A stretch of 64,000 nt of DNA from Sheuella amnicola (GTDB lineage Bacteria > Pseudomonadota > Gammaproteobacteria > Burkholderiales > Burkholderiaceae_B), in contig NZ_JAAGRN010000007.1 in NCBI RefSeq assembly GCF_010499255.1, positions 122,559 to 186,558 on the forward strand, given 5' to 3'. Shown here piece by piece: positions 25,784-34,098 of this stretch (position 1 is the first letter of the stretch; every line of letters begins with the position of its first letter). Below the pieces are notes generated by a model. It searched no databases, was not told the DNA's origin, and saw nothing but the letters and a program-made list of their open reading frames with translations. A program made the translations under genes and the position numbers.

Positions 25784-27856
25784 TTAACCTAATCTGATGA
25801 GTCCATCGACGGCAATGACCTTGTCTTTCTGAACAAAAAGAGGGTTGATTTCCGCTTCCTGGATATCCACTTCGGAAATTGCGGCCAATTTCGAGAAAGC
25901 GACTACAGTTTGGGCAAGCGCATTGATGTCGCCGGTGGGTAAGCCTCTGAAACCTTTTATGAGTGCCGTGATGCGAACCTCGTCGATCATCGCGCGTGCC
26001 TGTTCGATGGTGACCGGAGCAAGCCTGATGGCGAAGTCGGGTGAAATCTCGGCTGTTATGCCTCCCGCACCCAAAATGATGGTCGGGCCTACCAAGGCAT
26101 CGTTGCGGTATCCGAGAATCAACTCCAGTAATCTACCTTCCATTTGCTGTACAAGCAGTCCATCAAGCTGCGCATTGGGGGCGTACTTGCGAACATTTTC
26201 GCGTATCTCAGATACGGCTTGTCCGAACTCCTGATCATCCTTGATTCCGACTCGTACGCCGCCGGCTTCGGTCTTGTGTGGAATGTCGCGTGAAGAAATC
26301 TTGACCACGACAGGGTAGGGAACCTGATGGGATGTCTGGTCGACTGGGATTACTTGCGATTTGGCGGTCGTTAAACCAAGTGCGGTAAAGGCACGACTCG
26401 CTTCATATTCCGTTAATAATCCGTGCTTGGGTAAATCCGATGGCCATGAGATTGTTGCGATTTCAGGAGGCGCGGGATCACGGTTTCTGAAAAATACCGA
26501 TAACGCATCCGCGCATGATTCAGGCGTGCGAAATGCGGCAATACCTGCCTTCTGAAGCAAGCCCAGTGATGCAGTCGCTTCCGGAGCCAGGAAAACAGCC
26601 AAAGGTTTGTTGTCGGATTTCACAGATTCGACCAGAGGCTTAACAGCTAGCTCGGGATGAAACTGGGCTGAAGACCCCACCACGCTTAGGACAGCATCGC
26701 ACCAATCGGTTTGCAGTAGTTGCTCGAGCAGGTCTTTGTACTGCGCGCTCGTTGCCGCAAGCGTCAAGTCGATAATGGCGGTTTCCCGAATCTTGATATC
26801 CCTGCTTGCCATATGGTCGATAAAAGCCGGCGGTGGCGCCACCGCGACCATGCCCATCAGTCCGAGGTTGTCGACAACAGTTGCTGCGGCTCCTCCGGTG
26901 GTGGTGATGACTGCCACGCGTGCGGGCTTAGGATGGGAGCCGGCTTTGCCGAGATATTTCTGGGCAAGCGGGGCCAGTTCAAACAGCGTTTCGAGATTGC
27001 GCACTCGCATCACGCCATGTGCCTGCAAAAAGGCATCGACTGCTACATCGTTACCTGCCAAGGCTCCGGTATGAGATTGTGCCAGCGAGTCGCCTTGTTC
27101 TGAGCGTCCGATTTTGTACGCAATCACGGGTTTGTTGTGCGCACGGGCCCGCTCGAGCGCCGCCGCCATCACCGCAGCGTTGCGAATAGTTTCGAGAAAC
27201 AGCAGAATCGTTTTGGTGTCCGGATCGTCGACTAGCGCATTGATGATGTCGCCGACCGTAACGTCGCTTTCATTGCCGACAGAAACTGATTTGGCGAAAC
27301 CGAATCCGCGAGCCGCCGCACGCGCCAACAGTGAGCCCATCATCGAGCCGCTTTGAGACACCAGGCTGAGCTCGCCGGCAATCAGTGACTCAGCTTCGAA
27401 TGCGGCATTGACCGAAAGGATCATGCCGCTATGTAAATCCGCCAGGCCAATACTATTCGGTCCGATGACGCGCATGCCAAGTTCGCGTGCGCGTGCAATC
27501 AGCGCGTTCTGTACGACCATGCCTTCAGGGCCTGTTTCGCCGAATCCGTCGGAATATATGGTCACGACTTTTGCGCCCGCTTTGGCGATCGGTTCAAGCA
27601 TCGGCAAAACCAGATCACTTGCGACCATGACGAAGGCCTGATCGATCGGACCCGGCAGGTCGGCCAGATCGGCATAGGCCTGCTCGCCCATGATTTCACT
27701 TTGCGAGCGATTGATTGGGTAGATCTTTCCTGTAAAGCCGTGTTTGCGCATGAAACGCATCGGTCTGGCCGTATTTTTCTTTAGGTTGCCCGAGGCGCCA
27801 ACAAGCGCGATCGCACGGGGTGAAAACAAGGCTTGAGCGAATTCTTTGTCTGTCAT
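25784..27856 (-). CDS. Acetate-CoA ligase family protein (ADP-forming acyl-CoA synthetase, fused alpha and beta)
   Basis: The 690-residue protein has, from the N-terminus, a CoA-binding domain (SPRAIALVGASGNLKKNTARP, residues 12-32), two succinyl-CoA ligase-like domains with catalytic His262 in QSHTGALAG, and a C-terminal ATP-grasp domain (about 465-690, with VVKISSRDIPHKTEAGGV). Enzymes of this family activate acids to acyl-CoA thioesters with ATP giving ADP and phosphate, or run in reverse. The His phosphoryl-carrier is intact. It lies upstream of the MFS transporter by 3 bp and diverges from the binding-protein gene. The acid is unknown; related fused proteins occur in benzoate, pimeloyl and feruloyl pathways. 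Confidence 0.9.
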   Translation of the reverse strand: MTDKEFAQALFSPRAIALVGASGNLKKNTARPMRFMRKHGFTGKIYPINRSQSEIMGEQAYADLADLPGPIDQAFVMVASDLVLPMLEPIAKAGAKVVTIYSDGFGETGPEGMVVQNALIARARELGMRVIGPNSIGLADLHSGMILSVNAAFEAESLIAGELSLVSQSGSMMGSLLARAAARGFGFAKSVSVGNESDVTVGDIINALVDDPDTKTILLFLETIRNAAVMAAALERARAHNKPVIAYKIGRSEQGDSLAQSHTGALAGNDVAVDAFLQAHGVMRVRNLETLFELAPLAQKYLGKAGSHPKPARVAVITTTGGAAATVVDNLGLMGMVAVAPPPAFIDHMASRDIKIRETAIIDLTLAATSAQYKDLLEQLLQTDWCDAVLSVVGSSAQFHPELAVKPLVESVKSDNKPLAVFLAPEATASLGLLQKAGIAAFRTPESCADALSVFFRNRDPAPPEIATISWPSDLPKHGLLTEYEASRAFTALGLTTAKSQVIPVDQTSHQVPYPVVVKISSRDIPHKTEAGGVRVGIKDDQEFGQAVSEIRENVRKYAPNAQLDGLLVQQMEGRLLELILGYRNDALVGPTIILGAGGITAEISPDFAIRLAPVTIEQARAMIDEVRITALIKGFRGLPTGDINALAQTVVAFSKLAAISEVDIQEAEINPLFVQKDKVIAVDGLIRLG

Positions 27857-27980
27857 GCTGCGTTTCTGCTAATGGAGCTTTTTAAATTGATTACTAAGGA
27901 TAATAGGAAACAGGATTCCGTTGTGTCCAGTCATCTTCGGCAAAAATGGCTTAAGATGGACAAATAAATATAAATAAACA

Positions 27981-27994
27981 GCCATGTTAATGGC
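27981..27994 (+). repeat. Short palindrome before the binding-protein gene
   Basis: GCCAT (27981-27985) and ATGGC (27990-27994) pair around a 4-nt loop, about 25 bp before the start codon at 28019 and just ahead of the Shine-Dalgarno AAGGGAGA (28003-28010). The rest of the 162-bp divergent gap is AT-rich with no convincing promoter pair. It could be an operator or a leader hairpin. Confidence 0.3.
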
Positions 27995-28018
27995 CTCATC
28001 CAAAGGGAGACAATCATC

Positions 28019-29236
28019 ATGTTCAAACTATCGGCAATTTCTGCCTTGATCGCGGCTGCAGCAATCGGAGTCGCGCCAGTACACGCCCAGGACAAGATTT
28101 CCGGAGGCGTTGTCAAGATCGGTGTGTTGACAGACATGTCGGGTGCATACTCGGGCAACGTCGGGCCGGGTTCGGTGCTCGCGACCAAATTGGCGATCGA
28201 GGACTTTGGCGGCAAAGTTTTGGGTAAACCGATTGAAATGGTGAGTGCGGATCACCTGAACAAGGCAGATGTAGGCGCTTCGAGAGCGCGCGAATGGCTT
28301 GATCGCGATGGCGTGGATGTAGTGAGCGAGCTGGGTAATAGTGCTGTTGCTCTGGCTGTGATGAACATCGCAGCGGAAAAGAAGAAAATGACTTTGGTTA
28401 CGGGTGCGGGCGCAAGTCGCATTACCGGCGAGGATTGCAAGCCCGGCAACGTGATGTGGGTCTATGACACTTATGCCCTAGCTAAGGTCGGAACCTTGCC
28501 TTTAGTACAAGCAGGTGCCAAAAAATGGTATTTCGTCACTGCCGATTATGCCTTCGGCCATTCGCTTGAAGGCGATGGCATGCGCTTTGTGAAGGAAGGT
28601 GGCGGAACGGTCGCAGGATCTTCGCGTTATCCTTTTCCCGGAAATGACTTTTCTTCCTTCCTGATTTCAGCGCAGTCTAGCGGCGCCGATGCAGTGGCTT
28701 TCGCCAGTGCGGGTGCGGATTTGCAAAATGAGATCAAGCAGGCAAATGAATTCGGCCTGGGCAAAAAGCAAAAGCTTGTCGCTATGTTGATGAGCATCAC
28801 CGATGTCCATGGTGTTGGGTTGCAGGCAGCACAAGGCATGAATTTTGCGGAAACCTTTTACTGGGATATGGATGATGAAACCCGCAAGTTCGCACAACGG
28901 TTCCATAAAGAGCTGGGCAAAATGCCTACCGCGTTACAGGCCGGCCAATACTCTGCGGTTCTGAATTATCTGCGTGCAGTCGAAAAGTCGAAAAGTGACC
29001 ATGTTGATGATGTCATCGCGACTCTGCGCGAGATGCCCATTCGCGATGCGTTTGCACGTAACGCGAAGCTGCGTCCGGATGGCAAGCTGATTCATGATAC
29101 CTATCTGGTTTCGGTAAAGAGCCCCCAGGAATCCAAAGGTCCCTGGGATTACTACAAAATCGTCAAAACCGTTCCCGGCGATCAGGCTTTCAACCCGTTG
29201 TCTGAAAGCAAATGTCCTTTGGTGGCAAAGAAATAA
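28019..29236 (+). CDS. ABC transporter substrate-binding protein, LivJ/amide-type periplasmic-binding fold I
   Basis: This 405-residue secreted protein has a signal peptide of about 24 residues ending VHA before QDKISGG. The mature part starts with VVKIGVLTDMSGAYSGNVGPGS, the typical opening of leucine/amide/aromatic-acid binding proteins, and continues through two lobes (VSADHLNKADVGASRAREWLD; FPGNDFSSFLISAQSSGADA). AAGGGAGA 8 nt before the ATG at 28019 supports the start. No permease or ATPase gene is adjacent, so it must use a Liv-type transporter encoded elsewhere (the LivMGF genes at the window start are one candidate) or serve as a sensor. It heads an apparent three-gene unit with the small protein and hydrolase downstream. 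Confidence 0.88.
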   Translation: MFKLSAISALIAAAAIGVAPVHAQDKISGGVVKIGVLTDMSGAYSGNVGPGSVLATKLAIEDFGGKVLGKPIEMVSADHLNKADVGASRAREWLDRDGVDVVSELGNSAVALAVMNIAAEKKKMTLVTGAGASRITGEDCKPGNVMWVYDTYALAKVGTLPLVQAGAKKWYFVTADYAFGHSLEGDGMRFVKEGGGTVAGSSRYPFPGNDFSSFLISAQSSGADAVAFASAGADLQNEIKQANEFGLGKKQKLVAMLMSITDVHGVGLQAAQGMNFAETFYWDMDDETRKFAQRFHKELGKMPTALQAGQYSAVLNYLRAVEKSKSDHVDDVIATLREMPIRDAFARNAKLRPDGKLIHDTYLVSVKSPQESKGPWDYYKIVKTVPGDQAFNPLSESKCPLVAKK

Positions 29237-29255
29237 TTACGCCCGGGATATCGCT

Positions 29256-29639
29256 ATGCATGATGATATTTTGTTGACGCGACTGTCTCGCTTAGTGAAT
29301 CAGAACGAGCGTCTGGTTTGGCGGGGCCGTCACGTCGACACAACTTTTCTGTTTCAAACCGGCGACGATCAGTTTTTGATCGTCATCCATGAAGGTCGTA
29401 TCACTTCCGTAAGAAAGGGTCCCTTTGTGCAGGCCAATTGGCAATTTGCGATGCGTGCGTCCAGCGATGCATGGTCCGCTTTTTGGCAGGCGATGCCTGC
29501 GCCGGGGTTTCACGACCTGATGGCGATGGTCAAGTTCAAGTATCTGAAGATGGAAGGCGACCTTTATCCCATCATGTCTCATTTGCTTTATTTCAAGGAT
29601 GTGCTGGCATCCGTGCGTCAGGCGGAAACATCAAAGTGA
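29256..29639 (+). CDS. Small protein of unknown function, possibly SCP2-like
   Basis: The 127-residue protein has no signal peptide. It is a mixed alpha/beta chain with a strand-rich middle (FQTGDDQFLIVIHEGRITSVRK) and a helix AWSAFWQAMPAPGFHDLMAMVKFKYLKMEGD. This pattern recalls SCP2/sterol-carrier domains, with a strand ending in the Gly-Asp 'GDL' segment, but I am not certain. SCP2 domains bind acyl or acyl-CoA ligands, which would suit the neighbouring acyl-CoA synthetase and hydrolase. It ends in GTGA overlap with the following hydrolase and starts 20 bp after the binding-protein stop, so all three are likely cotranscribed. Function is unassigned. Confidence 0.75.
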   Translation: MHDDILLTRLSRLVNQNERLVWRGRHVDTTFLFQTGDDQFLIVIHEGRITSVRKGPFVQANWQFAMRASSDAWSAFWQAMPAPGFHDLMAMVKFKYLKMEGDLYPIMSHLLYFKDVLASVRQAETSK

Positions 29640-30520
29640 ATTCAGTCAATCACCCGGCAAAAGTGCGCGTGGAGCCGATTACAGGGCGGTATCTGCATCT
29701 GGACATTCAAGGAAAAGCGCATCGTGTTTATGTGGAGGAGTCAGGATCCGGTGTGCCATTGTTGTGTTTGCACACTGCGGGTTCGGATACAAGACAGTAT
29801 CGAGCGATTCAAAATGATCCGCAGATTCTTGACCGTTTCAGGGTAATCGCATTTGACTTGCCTTGGCATGGCAAGTCATCGCCACCGATTGGTTGGCAGG
29901 ACGCAAGCTACAAATTATCTTCCAAGGATTATGCCGAGGCGATTTTGGCCGTTGCTGATGCGTTGGAACTGGATCAACCTATCGTAATGGGTTGTTCGAT
30001 CGGGGGCAGAATCGTCCTGCATCTGGCGCTGGAGCATCCGGAAAGGTTTGGGGCGGCAATCGGCTTGCAGTCTGGTGCACATGTCGACCCCTACTACGAT
30101 CTGGAGTGGTTGCATCGTTCGGATGTGCATGGTGGCGAGGTCTGTGCCGGCATAGTGTCCGGACTCATCGGTCCGGCAAGTCCGTCAGGCCATCGTTGGG
30201 AAACACTTTGGCACTATATGCAAGGTGGTCCGGGTGTTTTCAAGGGTGACCTGTTTTTTTACACCGAGGATGGCGATATTCGGGACCGGGTAAAAAAAAT
30301 CGACACCAAAAAATGTCCCCTTTGGCTACTGACAGGGGAGTACGACTATTCCTGCACGCCTCAAGATACGGAGTTTCTGGGCAATACGATCGAGGGGGCC
30401 CGATGGCAGATCATGCGCGGCATGGGGCATTTCCCGATGAGCGAAGATCCTGAAACCTTTAAAACTTATCTTCTTCCAGTGCTTGAGCAAGCAATGCTTG
30501 CTCGGTCAAAGGCGGCTTGA
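29636..30520 (+). CDS. Alpha/beta hydrolase
   Basis: This 294-residue hydrolase starts at GTG 29636, overlapping the upstream stop (GTGA). A longer in-frame extension would run through the SCP2-like gene and is rejected. The oxyanion region is LLCLHTAGSDTRQY, and the nucleophile elbow is GCSIGGRI (Gly-x-Ser-x-Gly, Ser as nucleophile). The acid residue is probably Asp in GEYDYSC, and the catalytic His is in GMGHFPMSE. Such proteins include C-C bond hydrolases of meta-cleavage pathways, esterases and enol-lactonases. The coding end contains a GAGCAAGC/GCTTGCTC palindrome at about 30484-30502. Its coupling to a binding protein suggests that it acts on the imported compound. Confidence 0.85.
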   Translation: MNSVNHPAKVRVEPITGRYLHLDIQGKAHRVYVEESGSGVPLLCLHTAGSDTRQYRAIQNDPQILDRFRVIAFDLPWHGKSSPPIGWQDASYKLSSKDYAEAILAVADALELDQPIVMGCSIGGRIVLHLALEHPERFGAAIGLQSGAHVDPYYDLEWLHRSDVHGGEVCAGIVSGLIGPASPSGHRWETLWHYMQGGPGVFKGDLFFYTEDGDIRDRVKKIDTKKCPLWLLTGEYDYSCTPQDTEFLGNTIEGARWQIMRGMGHFPMSEDPETFKTYLLPVLEQAMLARSKAA

Positions 30521-30589
30521 ACATCGGACGGCTCCCAAGTTTGTGCGGAACACCCTACAATCGCACTAGCTTTGTCATCTTACTTGTTC

Positions 30590-32158
30590 ATGAATAAATT
30601 ACTTTGCCGCCTGTGGGGGTTTGCCCTGCAACCCCGGGCGATCCCCTGGGTTGTGCTTGGCTCCGGCTTTTGGCTGGGGTTTCTTGCTTGGGTGCGTCAA
30701 TTACATCTTCCTGATGAGGGGCGCTATGTAGGTGTCGCTTACGACATGCTGCGCTCCGACAGTTTTTGGGTCCCGCTGTTGAACGGGATGCCTTATTTTC
30801 ATAAACCACCGCTTTTCTACTGGCTAAATGAAATAGCCTTCATGGTATTCGGTGTGCATGAATGGTCTGCGCGCCTGCCGTCGGTTCTTGCCGCCTGGTT
30901 CAGTGCATTGGCCCTCTATTTTTTCATGCGCAAACATCGAGGAGTCGAGCAAGCCACGCTGGCGCTTGTGGTTCTGGTCACCATGCCCTATTTCTATGGG
31001 GGTGCCCAATACGCGAATCTGGATATGCTGGTTGCCGGCATGATCAGCCTGACCGTAATTGCGGGCGCAGAGGCCGTGCTTCGCTCTCTGGCCGGCGAAC
31101 CTTATCGAATGATGTCGCTTGGTGCCGCAGCATGCGCGGCTTTGGCTGTGCTTTCAAAGGGCTTGATCGGACTTGTTCTGCCTGGTGGCGTGCTGTTTTT
31201 CTGGCTTGTGCTGACCGGCCGATGGCGCAAACTGGGCGTGTTGTTGTGGCCAGCAGCCATTTTGATGTTTCTGGTCGTTGCCGTGCCATGGTTCTGGTAC
31301 ATGCAGCACAAATTCCCCGACTTCTTCGACTATTACTTCGTTCATCAACAGTTTGAGCGTTTTGTTGGCCAGTCCTTCAATAATCCTCAGCCGATTTGGT
31401 TTTACGCGCCGGTTCTGTTGGGGATGACATTGCCTTGGTCTTTTGTTTTGCCTTGGTTGTTCAAGCCGGACTTCTGGAAAAAAGACGGAAGTGAATTGAA
31501 ATTTCTGATGTTGATCTGGATTTTGATTATCACGGTCTTCTTTTCCATTCCTGCATCGAAGTTGATCGGCTACACCTTGCCGGCCCTTGCGCCGATGGCT
31601 GCGCTGATAGCTGAAGTGTTGTACCGAGGGATTCATGGCGCGAAAGGCTCGACGACCATGCGCCTGATCGGTGGTTTTGTGGTTGCCTCAGTCATAGTGT
31701 GCCTGATTTCAATCGGCATTTTCCGCTTTATCCAGTCTGACAGCGCTCAAGAGACCGGGCAGAGGATCTCTGCCGAATTCAAGCCTGAAGATACGATGGT
31801 TTATCTGATGAATTACCCCTTCGACCTGGCTTTTTATGCGGACTCTAAAAAGCCGGCGTGGGTAGTTGAAAATTGGCCCGGACTGACGAAACGGGATAAT
31901 TGGCGCAACGAACTCGCGGATGCAGCACAGTTCGATCCGGTGACGGGTAAGCAGACGTTGATTAATATTGACGGATTGCTGCCCGGTATGTGCAAGACGG
32001 ACAATCAGGTCTTCTGGATACGAGGAGATCACCAAATGCCGATTTACTGGGATATCCTGAAAGAACGCGAACCCTTTTTTGTGCAGCAAAATCAAGGTAC
32101 GACCTGGAAAATCGTGACGGATGCGAAATTCAAGTCCAAATTTTGCCCGGCCGGTTAA
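30590..32158 (+). CDS. GT39/ArnT-like membrane glycosyltransferase
   Basis: The 522-residue integral membrane protein has about eleven hydrophobic segments. It belongs to the ArnT/PMT (GT39) superfamily. The catalytic acidic motif in the first periplasmic loop is LPDEGRYVGVAYDML, followed by MPYFHKPPLFYWL, the conserved PPL segment. Family members move a sugar (for example 4-amino-4-deoxy-arabinose, mannose or GlcNAc) from undecaprenyl phosphate to lipid A or proteins at the periplasmic face. The ATG at 30590 is chosen; TTG at 30572 is an alternative. TACAAT at 30556-30561 could be a -10. No arn genes adjoin it, so the donor sugar is unknown. Confidence 0.85.
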   Translation: MNKLLCRLWGFALQPRAIPWVVLGSGFWLGFLAWVRQLHLPDEGRYVGVAYDMLRSDSFWVPLLNGMPYFHKPPLFYWLNEIAFMVFGVHEWSARLPSVLAAWFSALALYFFMRKHRGVEQATLALVVLVTMPYFYGGAQYANLDMLVAGMISLTVIAGAEAVLRSLAGEPYRMMSLGAAACAALAVLSKGLIGLVLPGGVLFFWLVLTGRWRKLGVLLWPAAILMFLVVAVPWFWYMQHKFPDFFDYYFVHQQFERFVGQSFNNPQPIWFYAPVLLGMTLPWSFVLPWLFKPDFWKKDGSELKFLMLIWILIITVFFSIPASKLIGYTLPALAPMAALIAEVLYRGIHGAKGSTTMRLIGGFVVASVIVCLISIGIFRFIQSDSAQETGQRISAEFKPEDTMVYLMNYPFDLAFYADSKKPAWVVENWPGLTKRDNWRNELADAAQFDPVTGKQTLINIDGLLPGMCKTDNQVFWIRGDHQMPIYWDILKEREPFFVQQNQGTTWKIVTDAKFKSKFCPAG

Positions 32159-32198
32159 ATGGTTACATCTAAAAATCAATGACGTGTGTAGGTGACAA

Positions 32199-33938
32199 AT
32201 GAGTAAACGAATTAAAACTCCAGAGACGTTGCGTAGCGCACGCTGGTTTGCTCCCGATGATCTTCGTGCGTTCGGACACCGTTCGCGCGCGATGCAGATG
32301 GGCTATGCCCCTGAAGACTGGGCCGGCAAGCCGGTTGTCGGGATTATCAATACGTGGTCCGATATCAATCCCTGTCACACTCACTTCAAGCAGCGCGTTG
32401 AAGACGTCAAGCGTGGCGTTCTACAGGCTGGCGGGTTTCCGATCGAGTTGCCTGCCCAGTCGGTCGCGGAGGTTTTCGTCAAGCCGACAACAATGCTTTA
32501 TCGCAACATGCTTGCCATGGATGTGGAAGAACTGTTGCGTTGCCATCCCATAGATGGGGTGGTGTTGCTTGGAGGTTGCGACAAGTCCACTCCCGCTCTA
32601 TTGATGGGTGCGACAAGTGTTGGCCTACCCGCCATTTATGTTCCGGCGGGTCCCATGCTGCGCGGTAACTGGCATGGCAAAGTGCTGGGATCCGGATCGG
32701 ATACATGGAAGTATTGGGATGATCGGCGCGCAGGGTTGATCAATAAAAAAGACTGGATCGAAATCGAAGGCGGCATCGCGCGTAGCCATGGCACTTGCAT
32801 GACCATGGGGACGGCCAGCACCATGACTGCGATTGCCGAAGCTTTGGGCATGACTTTACCTGGCGCTTCATCGATCCCCGCCCCGGATTCGAATCATGTG
32901 CGCATGAGTGCCGAATCCGGACGTCGCATTGTCGACATGATCTGGGAGGATCTCACCCCAGCAAAGATCCAGACGCATGCGGCATTTGAAAACGCGATTG
33001 CAGTGGCCATGGCGATGGGATGTTCGACTAATGCGATCATTCACGTGATTGCTCAGGCAAAACGCGCAGGTGTCGATATTGGATTAGATGATTTTGATCG
33101 ATTCAGCCGCATCGTTCCGGTGATTGCGAACGTGCGTCCGAGCGGCGACACGTATTTGATGGAAGACTTCTTCTACGCCGGGGGGTTGCCGGGCTTGATG
33201 AACCGGATTCGCCAGCATTTGCATCTGGACACCTTGACCGTCACCGGCAAGACGCTTGGCCAAAATATTGAAGGCGCAGGTGTTTATAACGATGATGTGA
33301 TCCGTACGGTGGATAACCCGATTTATGCTGAAGGTGCCTTGGCCGTGCTCAAAGGCAACCTTGCGCCGGATGGTTGTGTGATCAAGCCGAGTGCTTGTCC
33401 GCCTCATTTGCATAAGCACACTGGACCGGCCATCGTGTTCGATGATTATCCATCCATGAAGGCTGTTATCGACAATGATGATTTGGATGTGACCCCTGAT
33501 CATGTCATGGTGTTGCGCAACGCCGGCCCTCAGGGCGGACCCGGCATGCCGGAATGGGGCATGTTGCCGATGCCTAAAAAACTGGTCAAGCAAGGGGTGC
33601 GGGATATGTTGCGTCTTTCCGATTCGCGCATGAGCGGAACGAGCTATGGTGCCTGCGTGCTTCACATCGCACCCGAATCCTATATCGGTGGGCCCTTGGC
33701 CTTGGTGAAAACCGGGGACATGATTACGGTGGATGTACCGGCACGAAGCATCCGGCTTGAAATCTCGGATGAAGAGATGGCGCGTCGCAAAGCCGCATGG
33801 ACACCGCCTGCACCGAAGTATGAGCGTGGGTATGGCTGGATGTTTTCAAAACATATCCAGCAGGCTAACGAGGGGTGCGATTTTGACTTTTTACGCACCG
33901 ACTTTGGTGCTCCGGTGCCGGAGCCTGATATCTACTGA
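32199..33938 (+). CDS. IlvD/Edd-family sugar acid dehydratase, L-arabonate dehydratase type
   Basis: The 579-residue protein has exactly the length of Rhizobium leguminosarum L-arabonate dehydratase. The iron-sulfur cysteines fall at the same numbers: Cys59 (INPCH), Cys127 (GGCDKST) and Cys200 (HGTCMTMG). The C-terminal catalytic serine region is SDSRMSGTSYG (Ser479). The N-terminus RSARWFAPDDLRAFGHRSRAMQMG belongs to the sugar-acid subgroup, not housekeeping IlvD. It should remove water from an aldonate, giving a 2-keto-3-deoxy sugar acid. No sugar transporter or aldolase gene is next to it, and it stands alone between a GT39 gene and tRNA-His, so substrate is inferred from the family only. 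Confidence 0.9.
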   Translation: MSKRIKTPETLRSARWFAPDDLRAFGHRSRAMQMGYAPEDWAGKPVVGIINTWSDINPCHTHFKQRVEDVKRGVLQAGGFPIELPAQSVAEVFVKPTTMLYRNMLAMDVEELLRCHPIDGVVLLGGCDKSTPALLMGATSVGLPAIYVPAGPMLRGNWHGKVLGSGSDTWKYWDDRRAGLINKKDWIEIEGGIARSHGTCMTMGTASTMTAIAEALGMTLPGASSIPAPDSNHVRMSAESGRRIVDMIWEDLTPAKIQTHAAFENAIAVAMAMGCSTNAIIHVIAQAKRAGVDIGLDDFDRFSRIVPVIANVRPSGDTYLMEDFFYAGGLPGLMNRIRQHLHLDTLTVTGKTLGQNIEGAGVYNDDVIRTVDNPIYAEGALAVLKGNLAPDGCVIKPSACPPHLHKHTGPAIVFDDYPSMKAVIDNDDLDVTPDHVMVLRNAGPQGGPGMPEWGMLPMPKKLVKQGVRDMLRLSDSRMSGTSYGACVLHIAPESYIGGPLALVKTGDMITVDVPARSIRLEISDEEMARRKAAWTPPAPKYERGYGWMFSKHIQQANEGCDFDFLRTDFGAPVPEPDIY

Positions 33939-33943
33939 CGAAA

Positions 33944-33967
33944 AAAGGGCGGCAAATGCCGCCCTTT
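33944..33967. terminator. Bidirectional terminator between the dehydratase gene and tRNA-His
   Basis: AAAGGGCGGCA (33944-33954) pairs with TGCCGCCCTTT (33957-33967) around a 2-nt loop. On the minus strand six T residues follow, so it is a strong terminator for tRNA-His. On the plus strand the T-run is short (TTTAAAT) but may still end the dehydratase transcript. Confidence 0.88.
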
Positions 33968-33974
33968 AAATCGG

Positions 33975-34051
33975 TGGGGTGACTGATGGGGCTCGAACCC
34001 ACGACAACCGGAATCACAATCCGGGGCTCTACCAGCTGAGCTACAGCCACC
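33975..34051 (-). tRNA. tRNA-His (anticodon GTG)
   Basis: On the minus strand the acceptor GTGGCTG pairs with CAGTCAC (one G-T pair). An extra 5' G at 34051 faces C at 33978, the G-1:C73 pair that marks tRNA-His, and CCA is encoded. The anticodon loop contains GTG within CCGGATTGTGATTCCGG. The D-loop AGCTCAGCTGGTAGAGC and T-arm GTTCGAGCC are normal. Confidence 0.97.
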
Positions 34052-34098
34052 GCAGGACTGCAAGTTTAGCATGTTTGGAAAAAAATTGATTCGGGACC

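Noticed and set aside
30484..30502. Palindrome GAGCAAGC/GCTTGCTC as a terminator of the hydrolase gene
   Set aside because: It is inside the coding region, about 18 bp before the stop, with no T-run; kept only as a remark.
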